From positions 1 to 8,936 of the forward strand of contig JBGURP010000016.1 of the NCBI GenBank assembly GCA_045132055.1: DNA of 8,936 nt, written 5' to 3'. This DNA is from F23-D06 sp045132055 (GTDB taxonomy: Bacteria > Bacteroidota > Bacteroidia > Bacteroidales > WCHB1-69). The notes beneath the pieces are model-generated. The model was not told where the DNA came from. It was given only the letters and a program-made list of their open reading frames with translations, and made no database searches. This document shows positions 1 through 5,728 of this stretch, piece after piece (position 1 is the first letter of the stretch; each line of letters opens with the position of its first letter). The position numbers were made by a program, and so were the translations under genes.

Positions 1-3
1 GCT

Positions 4-708
4 TTATTCATCAGAGTTGATCCATCTGTCCCACGGGGCAAAAATCTCGTTGGGATTGTCGGTGCTGATGATGTCTTCGTCAGAATAGTAGTTGCGGATG
101 GTGTAGCGGTGCGTCACATGGTAACTGTCATAACAGGACCTGTCGCCGATGATTAGGAACGTTTCCTCGCTCTGGAGGTCGGTGCCTTGCCAGATCATCA
201 TCGTGTAGGTGGTCTCAACTGCCGAACTTGACGTCCTGCGATAAACCACCATGCGGCTCGGGTCGTAGAAGAAGTCACCGTTGAATATGCTGAAACCGTC
301 ATTGGTGGCCCGCGCCCAGCAATTCTCCTCACGGTCCCACATGATCAAGGCACTGTATTCACGGTTACAGCCCGGACCGATCAGGATATCGACATTGCCG
401 TCGAAATTGGCGTCAAGGAAATGCACCTCGTTACGCGTGATGGCGTCTTCCTCCCTGATGGGGAGGCTCTGCATCAGCATCCCTTCGGCAAAAATCTGGA
501 TTTTGTCAATCCTATTCTCGTTCTCAAGCAGCTTCACTTCCAGTGTCTCGTGCGTCGTCGGGCAATCGGCCACCGTGAATGTCCCGTACTGGTCGAGTGT
601 CACTGCAGGTACCGCCAGGGGGTTAGATTCTTGCGCCTGGGCTAAAGAAGCCATAAAAACAAGAGCAACCAACACCACAACATATTTGAAAAAAACACCT
701 GTTCTCAT
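4..708 (-). CDS. Secreted protein with DxNxDGxxD motif (XAC2610-like)
   Basis: This 234-residue protein has a signal peptide at about residues 1-26 (basic start, hydrophobic core VVVLVALVF, likely cleavage after AQA), so it should be exported to the periplasm or beyond. The clearest motif is FLDANFDGNVDILI at 97-110. Its D99, N101, D103, G104 and D107 fit a calcium-loop pattern seen in FG-GAP-like and XAC2610-like secreted proteins, followed by a GPGCNREYSALIMWD stretch that also resembles the XAC2610 family. There are five cysteines in the mature part, at 49, 114, 130, 190 and nearby positions, so disulphides are possible. No catalytic residues are recognisable. The start is supported by a well-formed promoter about 30 nt upstream. 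The first 45 residues have a diverged partial copy in the fused mini-gene at 872-1009. The family assignment rests on the motif alone, and the function is unknown. Confidence 0.8.
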   Translation of the reverse strand: MRTGVFFKYVVVLVALVFMASLAQAQESNPLAVPAVTLDQYGTFTVADCPTTHETLEVKLLENENRIDKIQIFAEGMLMQSLPIREEDAITRNEVHFLDANFDGNVDILIGPGCNREYSALIMWDREENCWARATNDGFSIFNGDFFYDPSRMVVYRRTSSSAVETTYTMMIWQGTDLQSEETFLIIGDRSCYDSYHVTHRYTIRNYYSDEDIISTDNPNEIFAPWDRWINSDE

Positions 709-738
709 ATCTCTATGTCAATTATTCCATTTCACAGG

Positions 739-770
739 CAAACTTACTTCTATTTCATCAAACGGCCAAA
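739..770 (-). promoter_or_regulatory. Bacteroidetes-type promoter of the 4-708 gene
   Basis: On the minus strand TTTG (767-770) is followed by 20 nt and then TAAGTTTG (739-746), an exact fit to the Bacteroidetes TTTG / TAnnTTTG pattern with usual spacing. Transcription should begin a few bases downstream, giving a 5' leader of roughly 25-30 nt before the ATG at 708. This indicates that the gene is transcribed independently of the block upstream of it. Confidence 0.75.
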
Positions 771-807
771 TCACCACTACAAAAAAATCTGATTGAAAAA
801 GATGGTG

Positions 808-845
808 AAAAAACAGAGGCGGCCTCTCATGATTGAGAAACCGCC
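808..845 (-). terminator. Intrinsic terminator, diverged copy of the yebC terminator
   Basis: On the minus strand an 11-bp stem with G-U pairs (arms 835-845 and 818-828, loop about 6 nt) is followed by a short spacer and a run of six T (808-813). Arms and loop match the yebC terminator at 7473-7508 with a few substitutions. The copy carries base changes that keep the hairpin through G-U pairing, so it may still work. It ends transcription from the mini-gene and from the 1033-2583 gene. Confidence 0.65.
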
Positions 846-866
846 CTTGATGATTTGTTTGGCGTT

Positions 867-908
867 GGAGATTACTCCTCGTCGCCGCCTTCGGCCTCGG
901 CCATGGTG
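867..908. repeat. 42-bp exact copy of the yebC 3' end (other copy 7521-7562)
   Basis: Positions 867-908 and 7521-7562 are identical over 42 bases, covering the last codons of yebC, its stop and a few bases downstream. Similarity then continues with gaps and substitutions into the terminator hairpin. Both copies have the same orientation about 6.65 kb apart, so they form a direct repeat that could support recombination deleting or duplicating everything between them. Confidence 0.85.
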
Positions 909-1009
909 AATGTTCCGTACTGGTCGAGCGCTATGGTTGGTACAGCCAGGGGGTTAGACTCTTGCGCCTGGGCAAGATGGCCAGGCGCGCGGATGTCCCC
1001 TCTAAGCAT
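872..1009 (-). pseudogene. Chimeric mini-ORF: 5' piece of a 4-708 paralogue fused to the yebC 3' end
   Basis: Reading from ATG at 1007-1009 to TAA at 872-874 gives 45 codons. Residues 13-35 (LAQAQESNPLAVP...LDQYGTFT) match residues 22-45 of the 4-708 protein. The last ten residues (MAEAEGGDEE) and the stop are identical to the end of the YebC protein at 7526. The two parts join in the same frame. Most differences from the 4-708 gene are synonymous or conservative (A to T, V to I, T to A), so the piece diverged as coding DNA, probably as a paralogue, before truncation. The hydrophobic core of the signal peptide is missing: residues 1-12 (MLRGDIRAPGH) do not match it. No promoter is seen, though it starts 23 nt after the stop of the 1033-2583 gene and could be on its transcript. 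It is most simply a recombination remnant. Whether it is translated cannot be told. Confidence 0.7.
903..977. repeat. Partial copy of the 5' coding part of the 4-708 gene
   Basis: This stretch matches about 573-648 in the same orientation with roughly a dozen substitutions. It includes an unbroken block (CCAGGGGGTTAGA) and the segment encoding LDQYGTFT. The match stops at the yebC junction on one side and inside the signal-peptide region on the other. It is the second parent of the chimeric mini-ORF. Confidence 0.8.
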
Positions 1010-1025
1010 TAAACCGCTCGTTTAA
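1009..1025. repeat. Short inverted repeat after the 1033-2583 gene
   Basis: TTAAAC and GTTTAA flank a 5-nt loop (CGCTC on the plus strand), giving a perfect 6-bp stem 8 nt beyond the stop of the 1033-2583 gene. There is no T tract on the minus strand, so it is a poor intrinsic terminator. It may stabilise the mRNA 3' end or be chance. Confidence 0.35.
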
Positions 1026-1032
1026 GCGAACA

Positions 1033-2583
1033 TTACCTGACCACAATTTTTTTGCCGTGGTGGATATAGATGCCGGGTGCGCTGGGAACGTCCTTGCCCA
1101 CAGGCTGGCCCATCAGGTTGTAGTAGTTGTCGTCATACTGACGCGGCCGTGGCTCGGCCACCACTTCGTCGATGCCATCAAAAGCACCTGAGCGATAACG
1201 CATGCCTTTGTAGATGATCTGGCCGTCTTTGACCACATGGCTCAAACCGCACCATTCCTGATGCTTTGCATTAGGGTTGGGTTGTTTAGTAAACGGAGTC
1301 AACAAGTCACCCATGTTGCGGCTGTCGAAACCGATGCCCTGAACGATGTATGCCAGTGTGTCGCCTTGCTCTCCAATATAGGCATAACGATGGCATTCGA
1401 TTCCCTCAATCATTAATGGTTCTACTTCAATTAGATTCTCTCGATTCAAGAAATTGTCTAATTGATGATAAATATACCAGTTTGGAGTATAACAGTAGTC
1501 TATATCAGTAGTGTGATAATTATGGAAATGATACATTTCCCAATAATCCTCTCCCATATTGCAATAATAGCTCATCATGTTCCTACCCTCACGTTTGACC
1601 TTCCTGTATGGCACATCATTACGTATCATTCCATTGCTCGTATCAAGGCCATAATCCCAACTTTGATATTGCGCCCACACGCTTTTGTTTGGAGAACTGT
1701 CCAGAGTCTCGCCTGTATAGTGGTAGCATAGGGCGAAACCTTGCGGTTCGCAGCCACGAAATTCGTATTTGTAGTAATAGCTTGTGGTGTCGCCGTTGTC
1801 AACGGTAACCTGTTCGTTTACCCATTGAACCCCTTGGCGTGGAATTGGCAACTCTCTGTCGTCATCATCATCAAAATAAGACCAATAGGCCTCTTCCTCA
1901 TATTTACAGCTCTCTTCATATTTAGAGTTGTAGATGGTATCTCCGTTCTCAATAACGTAACTAAGGTGATTATAATGAATTGATAACGGATAACCAGAAC
2001 CACTGCCATCACTGCCAATACCTTCGATAAAACACCACGATGATCCGAAAATATAACGGTTGACCTTCTTTCCGGCAACCACTATCTGATCAGGGATTAC
2101 TTTATCAATAAAGAATCCAAGAGGAGCACCTTGAACAGGATACCTAACGTTGTTTTTGATGAAATTAATCGGGTCATTGAAATCGTACAGAATAAACTCT
2201 TGACCACTCTGGATAATTGCTTGTGCTTCTGGCCATTTATTCATTCCAATAGGCAACTCTGGATAGATTTTGCCGTCAGGTACAATACCATACACCACTT
2301 TATTTTCTTCACGTAGATAAACGGGGATTGTGTCATTTTCCTCGTTGATGGTATCGCCCCTATACTTGTGCATCGCTTTATAGCACTTGCCGTCAATGAC
2401 GGTGTCGCCTTTAAGCTCGAGGTTGTAATAACGATGATAGTCTTGCGGCCAGTAGCCGATATTAGGTGCATCACACACCCATTTGACGCCCTCGCGAACG
2501 AACGGGACGTACTCGTATTCCTGTGCCACTGCCTGGGACATGCCCAGCAGGGCGAGTAAAGAAATAAGTATTGTCTTTTTCAT
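1033..2583 (-). CDS. Secreted two-domain repeat protein with C-terminal sorting-type tail
   Basis: This 516-residue protein has a signal peptide at 1-20 (cleavage AVA|QE). Domain 1 (about 24-220) runs from YVPFVREGVKWV through LELKGDTVIDGKCYKAMHKY, YLREENKVVYGIVPDG, GQEFILYDFND, an IEGIG stretch and LSYVIENGDTIY. An acidic linker (FDDDDDRE, 237-244) leads to domain 2 (about 245-465), which repeats these landmarks with more divergence (IPRQGVQWV, YIVQGIGFDSR, LSHVVKDGQIIYKG). Residues 470-516 form a GIDEVV...YNLMGQPVG...PGIYIHHGKKIVVR tail resembling the type IX secretion/Por-type C-terminal sorting region. The GDT..nGK.YK / REe.kV / LYDF / IEGIG pattern recurs in exported Bacteroidetes proteins, but I know of no assigned function. 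Paralogues lie directly upstream (2908-4494, 4571-5440). It has its own promoter at 2720-2751. The middle of the gene is AT-rich and both ends GC-rich. Confidence 0.85.
   Translation of the reverse strand: MKKTILISLLALLGMSQAVAQEYEYVPFVREGVKWVCDAPNIGYWPQDYHRYYNLELKGDTVIDGKCYKAMHKYRGDTINEENDTIPVYLREENKVVYGIVPDGKIYPELPIGMNKWPEAQAIIQSGQEFILYDFNDPINFIKNNVRYPVQGAPLGFFIDKVIPDQIVVAGKKVNRYIFGSSWCFIEGIGSDGSGSGYPLSIHYNHLSYVIENGDTIYNSKYEESCKYEEEAYWSYFDDDDDRELPIPRQGVQWVNEQVTVDNGDTTSYYYKYEFRGCEPQGFALCYHYTGETLDSSPNKSVWAQYQSWDYGLDTSNGMIRNDVPYRKVKREGRNMMSYYCNMGEDYWEMYHFHNYHTTDIDYCYTPNWYIYHQLDNFLNRENLIEVEPLMIEGIECHRYAYIGEQGDTLAYIVQGIGFDSRNMGDLLTPFTKQPNPNAKHQEWCGLSHVVKDGQIIYKGMRYRSGAFDGIDEVVAEPRPRQYDDNYYNLMGQPVGKDVPSAPGIYIHHGKKIVVR
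1049..1176 (-). repeat. Tail-coding repeat (copy 1 of 2)
   Basis: The last ~130 bases of this gene, encoding GIDEVVAE...YNLMGQPVG...GIYIHHGKK, are closely similar to 4596-4726 in the 4571-5440 gene, with one codon-sized length difference in the linker before DDNYYNLMG. The rest of the two genes is far less alike at DNA level, so the tail acts as a conserved module. Confidence 0.75.
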
Positions 2584-2729
2584 AATCGTTAGTATTATAG
2601 AGTTTAATAGTGTCGTTATTGTTGTATTTGTTGTTCAAAATCGTCGATGGAATGGCGGTTTTTTGATGTTTTTGACGTTGGGAAGTAACCACGAAAAACA
2701 AATATCGTAACATTCACTGCAAAGTTACA
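2564..2729 (-). repeat. Duplicated 166-bp promoter/5' leader (copy 1; other copy 5421-5586)
   Basis: Positions 2564-2729 and 5421-5586 are equal in length with five mismatches by eye (about 97% identity). The shared block starts at the -7 promoter box, covers the whole 5' untranslated leader of about 135 nt, and ends inside the first codons (MKKTIL). Downstream coding similarity drops at once, and upstream of the -7 box the two loci are unrelated. The leader is A/C-rich before the ATG with no Shine-Dalgarno sequence, as is usual in this phylum. A possible long-range stem pairs GTGGTT with AACCRC, where the one variable base keeps pairing (U-A or U-G). Confidence 0.85.
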
Positions 2730-2751
2730 ACTTATGATAGGATTTTGCAAT
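2720..2751 (-). promoter_or_regulatory. Promoter of the 1033-2583 gene
   Basis: On the minus strand ATTG (2748-2751) is followed by 20 nt and TAACTTTG (2720-2727), a full match to the Bacteroidetes -33/-7 pattern. The -7 box lies inside the duplicated leader while the -33 box lies outside it. The -33 element is therefore independent of the copy upstream of 4571-5440. Confidence 0.75.
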
Positions 2752-2798
2752 TTTTCGGGCCCTCTTTAAAACCTTAAACATTCGCCCTCTTTTTCTTT

Positions 2799-2840
2799 AA
2801 AAAAGATGCAGCCCCAGCCCCAATAGCAGAGGCTGCACCC
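2799..2840 (-). terminator. Intrinsic terminator of the 2908-4494 gene
   Basis: On the minus strand GGGTGCAGCC (2831-2840) pairs with GGCTGCATC (2804-2812) to give a stem of about 10 bp including G-U pairs, followed directly by six T (2799-2804). It sits about 70 nt after the stop at 2908 and before the promoter of the next gene, so it separates the two transcription units. Confidence 0.75.
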
Positions 2841-2907
2841 ATCGTGTTATTGCAAACTATTCTTCCTACGTTGTATTTATAATTTGAATCAATTTACTTG
2901 TTGAGTC

Positions 2908-4494
2908 TTAATGGTTTAAGATGTGGTCGATCAGCGTTGTCACATCGGCGATATTCAATTGTCCGCTGCCGTCGATGTCGTGCTGGTTCTGCATGATCAT
3001 CTTTGGCTGCAGCAGCATGTCGATGAGCGTGGTGACGTCGGCGATGTTCACCTGTCCGTCACCGTCCACATCATAGGGGTTGCCCTCGACAACATCGGCA
3101 TTATACCGCATGCCCTTGTAGATGATCTTTCCGTCCATGATGACATGGCTCAGGCCGCAATATTCCTGGTAGTCGGCATCGGGGTCGGGTTTGCGGGTGA
3201 ACGGAGCCAGCAGGTCGCCCATGTCGCGGCTGTCGATGCCGATGCCCTCGATGATGTAGCACTGCACTTCCCCGCTCTCGTCGACGTAGGCGTAACGGTT
3301 GCAGCTGTAGCCGTCAATCTCAACCGGCTCCACCAGTTTAAAGTTGTCGCTGGTCAGGATTTTGGGAGATAGCTGACGGAGGATATATTCATTCAACACC
3401 CATTCGGGATTTTTATGGTTAAAATAGTAGAGTAATTCCGTTGTGTCGTCGTCAATGAACATGCGCTTTATCAGATTGCGTCCTTCACCAGCCACCTTGT
3501 CCATGACGGTGTTGTCGAAGGCCATCTCTTCAAGGGTCCCTTGCTTCAGCGAGCACACGATCTCGCCATCACCGTCCGGCTTCATGCCCTCGTAGTAGCG
3601 GCAGTATCTGGCATTTCGATATTTCTTATTATAGTTTTCTGACGAGAGGTCCCCACGGGCATCCTTGCCACCGATCTCATAGGTGTAGTATTCGCTCTTG
3701 GTCACGCCATGATCAATCGTGACGCGCTCAAACACCCACTGCTTGCCTTCACGCACCATGGGCATGCGGCCGTCGGTGGGTGCCACGTCCATGTAATTGA
3801 CGCCCCTGTAGATGATCTTGCCGTCCTGGACGACGTGGCTCAGATAATATGGGTACATATCCGTGCCGTAACTCAGAGGATAGCCTGGATCGAACCCGTC
3901 ATATCCTATCCCCTCGATGATGTAAAAGTCAAAGCCATAATGATTGAAGGTGTGGCGGTTGACCTGCTGTCCGCCCACATCCACCTTGTCAATGCCCAGA
4001 TAGTTGAAGTTGTCTCTTTCGAGGGCATAGATGTACTTGTAGTAAGCTTCCGTCTCATTGAACTCATACAAGATGATTTCTTGTCCTGATCTGGCCATGT
4101 TGTAGAGGCTGTTGCCCACAACGCTGTCCCACAACTCGCCATACCCCACCAGGAAAGAATTGCTGGCCATTCCTTCGGGGATGATGACATAGACGATGCG
4201 GTTCTCCTCACGCAGACAAGCCAAGACCGTGTCATCGTCAGGATTGATGCCGATGCCGCTGTACTTGTGCATCATCTTGTACTCTTTGCCGTTGATGACG
4301 GTGTCCCCCTTGAGTTCCAGCGTAAAGAACGTCTGACCGGGCTGGAAACCCATGTAATCGTTATCCCAATAATGCACGAAATAGCAGACCCACTGCACGC
4401 CTTCGCGCACGAATGGCGTGTAACCAGCCTCCTGGGCCATGTTTTGGCCGATGCCCAACAGAGCAAAAGCCATCATCAAAATTATCTTCTTCAT
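2908..4494 (-). CDS. Secreted two-domain repeat protein ending in a dockerin-like pair
   Basis: This 528-residue protein has a signal peptide at 1-20 (NMA|QE). Repeat domain 1 is about 24-235 (YTPFVREGVQWV, LELKGDTVINGKEYKMMHKY, LREENRIVYVIIPEG, GQEIILYEFNE, YIIEGIGYDG, LSHVVQDGKIIYRGV). Domain 2 is about 244-465 (MPMVREGKQWVFERV, YIIEGIGIDSRDMGDLLAPFT, LSHVIMDGKIIYKGM). Domain 2 is close to domain 2 of the 1033-2583 protein. The C-terminus is not the sorting tail of its neighbours but two EF-hand-like dockerin repeats. The first has D475, D477, D479, G480, N483, D486; the second has D506, D508, S510, G511, N514, D517. Each is followed by VTTLID. Dockerins bind calcium and usually a cohesin, and no cohesin is seen here. 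The gene follows 4571-5440 by 76 nt and is more uniformly GC-rich than its paralogues. Function is unknown; surface or extracellular location is likely. Confidence 0.85.
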   Translation of the reverse strand: MKKIILMMAFALLGIGQNMAQEAGYTPFVREGVQWVCYFVHYWDNDYMGFQPGQTFFTLELKGDTVINGKEYKMMHKYSGIGINPDDDTVLACLREENRIVYVIIPEGMASNSFLVGYGELWDSVVGNSLYNMARSGQEIILYEFNETEAYYKYIYALERDNFNYLGIDKVDVGGQQVNRHTFNHYGFDFYIIEGIGYDGFDPGYPLSYGTDMYPYYLSHVVQDGKIIYRGVNYMDVAPTDGRMPMVREGKQWVFERVTIDHGVTKSEYYTYEIGGKDARGDLSSENYNKKYRNARYCRYYEGMKPDGDGEIVCSLKQGTLEEMAFDNTVMDKVAGEGRNLIKRMFIDDDTTELLYYFNHKNPEWVLNEYILRQLSPKILTSDNFKLVEPVEIDGYSCNRYAYVDESGEVQCYIIEGIGIDSRDMGDLLAPFTRKPDPDADYQEYCGLSHVIMDGKIIYKGMRYNADVVEGNPYDVDGDGQVNIADVTTLIDMLLQPKMIMQNQHDIDGSGQLNIADVTTLIDHILNH

Positions 4495-4535
4495 AGATTT
4501 CAGTGTTAATGTTAGTAATTGACTATGATATTAAA

Positions 4536-4567
4536 TAAAATTAGTGGCGCCTCAGCCATTGATGCAA
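4536..4567 (-). promoter_or_regulatory. Possible promoter of the 2908-4494 gene
   Basis: On the minus strand TTG (4565-4567) is followed by 21 nt and TAATTTTA (4536-4543), one base from TAnnTTTG. It lies just after the stop of the preceding gene, about 40 nt before the ATG. The mismatch and AT-rich context make this tentative. Readthrough from the 5577-5608 promoter is the alternative, since I see no strong terminator in the 76-nt gap. Confidence 0.35.
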
Positions 4568-4570
4568 GCA

Positions 4571-5440
4571 TTATCGCATTCGGCTTACGCAAATCTTTTT
4601 GCCGTGGTGGATGTAGATGCCGGGGGTGATGGGTAGCGTTTTGCCCAGGGGCTGACCCATCAGGTTGTAGTAGTTGTCGTCAACCTGACGCGCCTGCGGC
4701 TTCTCGGCCACCACCTCGTCGATGCCTGTTGCATTGCCTGGGTCAAAGTTGAAGCCTTTGTAAATGATTTGGCCGTCCTCAATGACGTGGCTCAAGTGGA
4801 AGAATGGACCACCAATCCCAACAAGCATAGGCATAAAGAAACTAAGGATGTAACTCGAATAACCATCTATACCAACGCCCTCAATCTGATGAAAAATTAC
4901 TGGCATATTTCCAACAACCCTCTTTGCCAAATGTTGTCCGACCACTATTGTGTCAGTATATTGATACCAATTATGCTGATTTACTAGATCATCCCAATAT
5001 GTGACAGGATTGTTGAAATCATAGAGAATAAACTCTTGACCACTGTAACAGGGTTCATATTCTTCTTCTGTCCACGCATTGTTGCCAATTGGGCAGTCTT
5101 TATAGAATGTGCCATTAGGTACAATGGCATATACCACTTTATCATTCTCTCGCATGTAAATGGGAATCGTGTCGCTATTAACATTAATAGCTTTACCATA
5201 ATACTTGTGCATGGCCTTATAGGTTTTTCCGTTAATTATTGTATCACCCTTAAACTCCAAATTTAAATAGATGGTGCCTATAGGCAGATACGGGGAAGCT
5301 GGATAAGTGTCATCATAATTTGTATAATAGTACACCCACTTGACGCCCTCGCGAACGAATGGAACGTACTCGTATTCCTGGGCTATGCCCTGGATGAAGC
5401 CCAGCACGGCAAGAATTGTGATAAGTATTGTCTTTTTCAT
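4571..5440 (-). CDS. Secreted single-domain repeat protein with sorting-type tail
   Basis: At 289 residues this is the short member of the paralogous set. A signal peptide (1-20, GIA|QE) is followed by one repeat domain (about 24-230: YVPFVREGVKWVYYY, LEFKGDTIINGKTYKAMHKY, YMRENDKVVYAIVPNG, GQEFILYDFNN, QIEGVGIDGY, LSHVIEDGQIIYKGF). Then, without a second domain, the GIDEVV...YNLMGQPLG...PGIYIHHGKKICV tail follows (239-285). It ends with four extra residues (SRMR) compared with the tail of 1033-2583. Its N-terminus and tail are very like that protein, while the middle diverges. The missing second domain could reflect deletion between the similar LSHV..DG.IIYKG segments that close both domains. 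The start is supported by conservation of the leader and MKKTILI with the paralogue. Biochemical function is unknown. Confidence 0.85.
   Translation of the reverse strand: MKKTILITILAVLGFIQGIAQEYEYVPFVREGVKWVYYYTNYDDTYPASPYLPIGTIYLNLEFKGDTIINGKTYKAMHKYYGKAINVNSDTIPIYMRENDKVVYAIVPNGTFYKDCPIGNNAWTEEEYEPCYSGQEFILYDFNNPVTYWDDLVNQHNWYQYTDTIVVGQHLAKRVVGNMPVIFHQIEGVGIDGYSSYILSFFMPMLVGIGGPFFHLSHVIEDGQIIYKGFNFDPGNATGIDEVVAEKPQARQVDDNYYNLMGQPLGKTLPITPGIYIHHGKKICVSRMR
4596..4726 (-). repeat. Tail-coding repeat (copy 2 of 2)
   Basis: Counterpart of 1049-1176, encoding GIDEVVAE...YNLMGQPLG...GIYIHHGKK. The differences are scattered substitutions and one extra codon before VDDNYYNLMG. Confidence 0.75.
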
Positions 5441-5586
5441 ATTCGTTAGTATTATAGAGTTTAATCGTGTCGTTATTGTTGTATTTGTTGTTCAAAATCG
5501 TCGATGGAATGGTGGTTTTTTGATGTTTTTGACGTTGGGAAGTAACCACGAAAAACAAATATCGTAGGATTCACTGCAAAGTTACA
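5421..5586 (-). repeat. Duplicated 166-bp promoter/5' leader (copy 2; other copy 2564-2729)
   Basis: Same block as at 2564-2729, with five mismatches over equal length. It runs from the -7 box through the untranslated leader into the first codons of the 4571-5440 gene. Here the possible stem is GTGGTT (plus-strand 5512-5517) with AACCAC (5544-5549), a perfect 6-bp pair across a 26-nt loop. This is weak evidence for structure. Confidence 0.85.
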
Positions 5587-5608
5587 GCATTAAAGGCTAA
5601 CCTCCAAA
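5577..5608 (-). promoter_or_regulatory. Promoter of the 4571-5440 gene
   Basis: On the minus strand TTTG (5605-5608) is followed by 20 nt and TAACTTTG (5577-5584), an exact Bacteroidetes-type promoter. It gives a 5' leader of about 130 nt. It may also serve 2908-4494 by readthrough. Confidence 0.75.
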
Positions 5609-5728
5609 TTTTTTCGTAATACAAATCGACTTTATCTTACTGATATTCAGAAAGATATGCTTTCAAGAATAATACACTCCGTAAAATGTGTGTTCTGGCC
5701 GCAAAAAAGGAATATGATAAGGATCATG

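Noticed and set aside
281..796. Plus-strand open frame of 171 codons opposite the 4-708 gene
   Set aside because: It overlaps the coding region and promoter of a well-supported minus-strand gene, and its serine-rich product has no recognisable domain.
4541..4570. Possible hairpin after the 4571-5440 gene (TGGC...GCCA followed by T-rich sequence)
   Set aside because: A 4-bp stem with an internal palindrome is not convincing, and the same bases fit a tentative promoter.
5313..5558. Leader peptide frame running through the duplicated 5' leader into the gene (also 2471-2713)
   Set aside because: The frame is open in both copies, but the copies are ~97% identical, so this is not independent evidence. 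After the gene start it follows a wrong frame of the signal-peptide codons.
5708..5728. Possible terminator of the regulator gene (ATGAT, 4-nt loop, ATCAT, then a T run on the minus strand)
   Set aside because: The stem is only 5 bp and AT-rich, with a spacer before the T run, so it is too weak to annotate.
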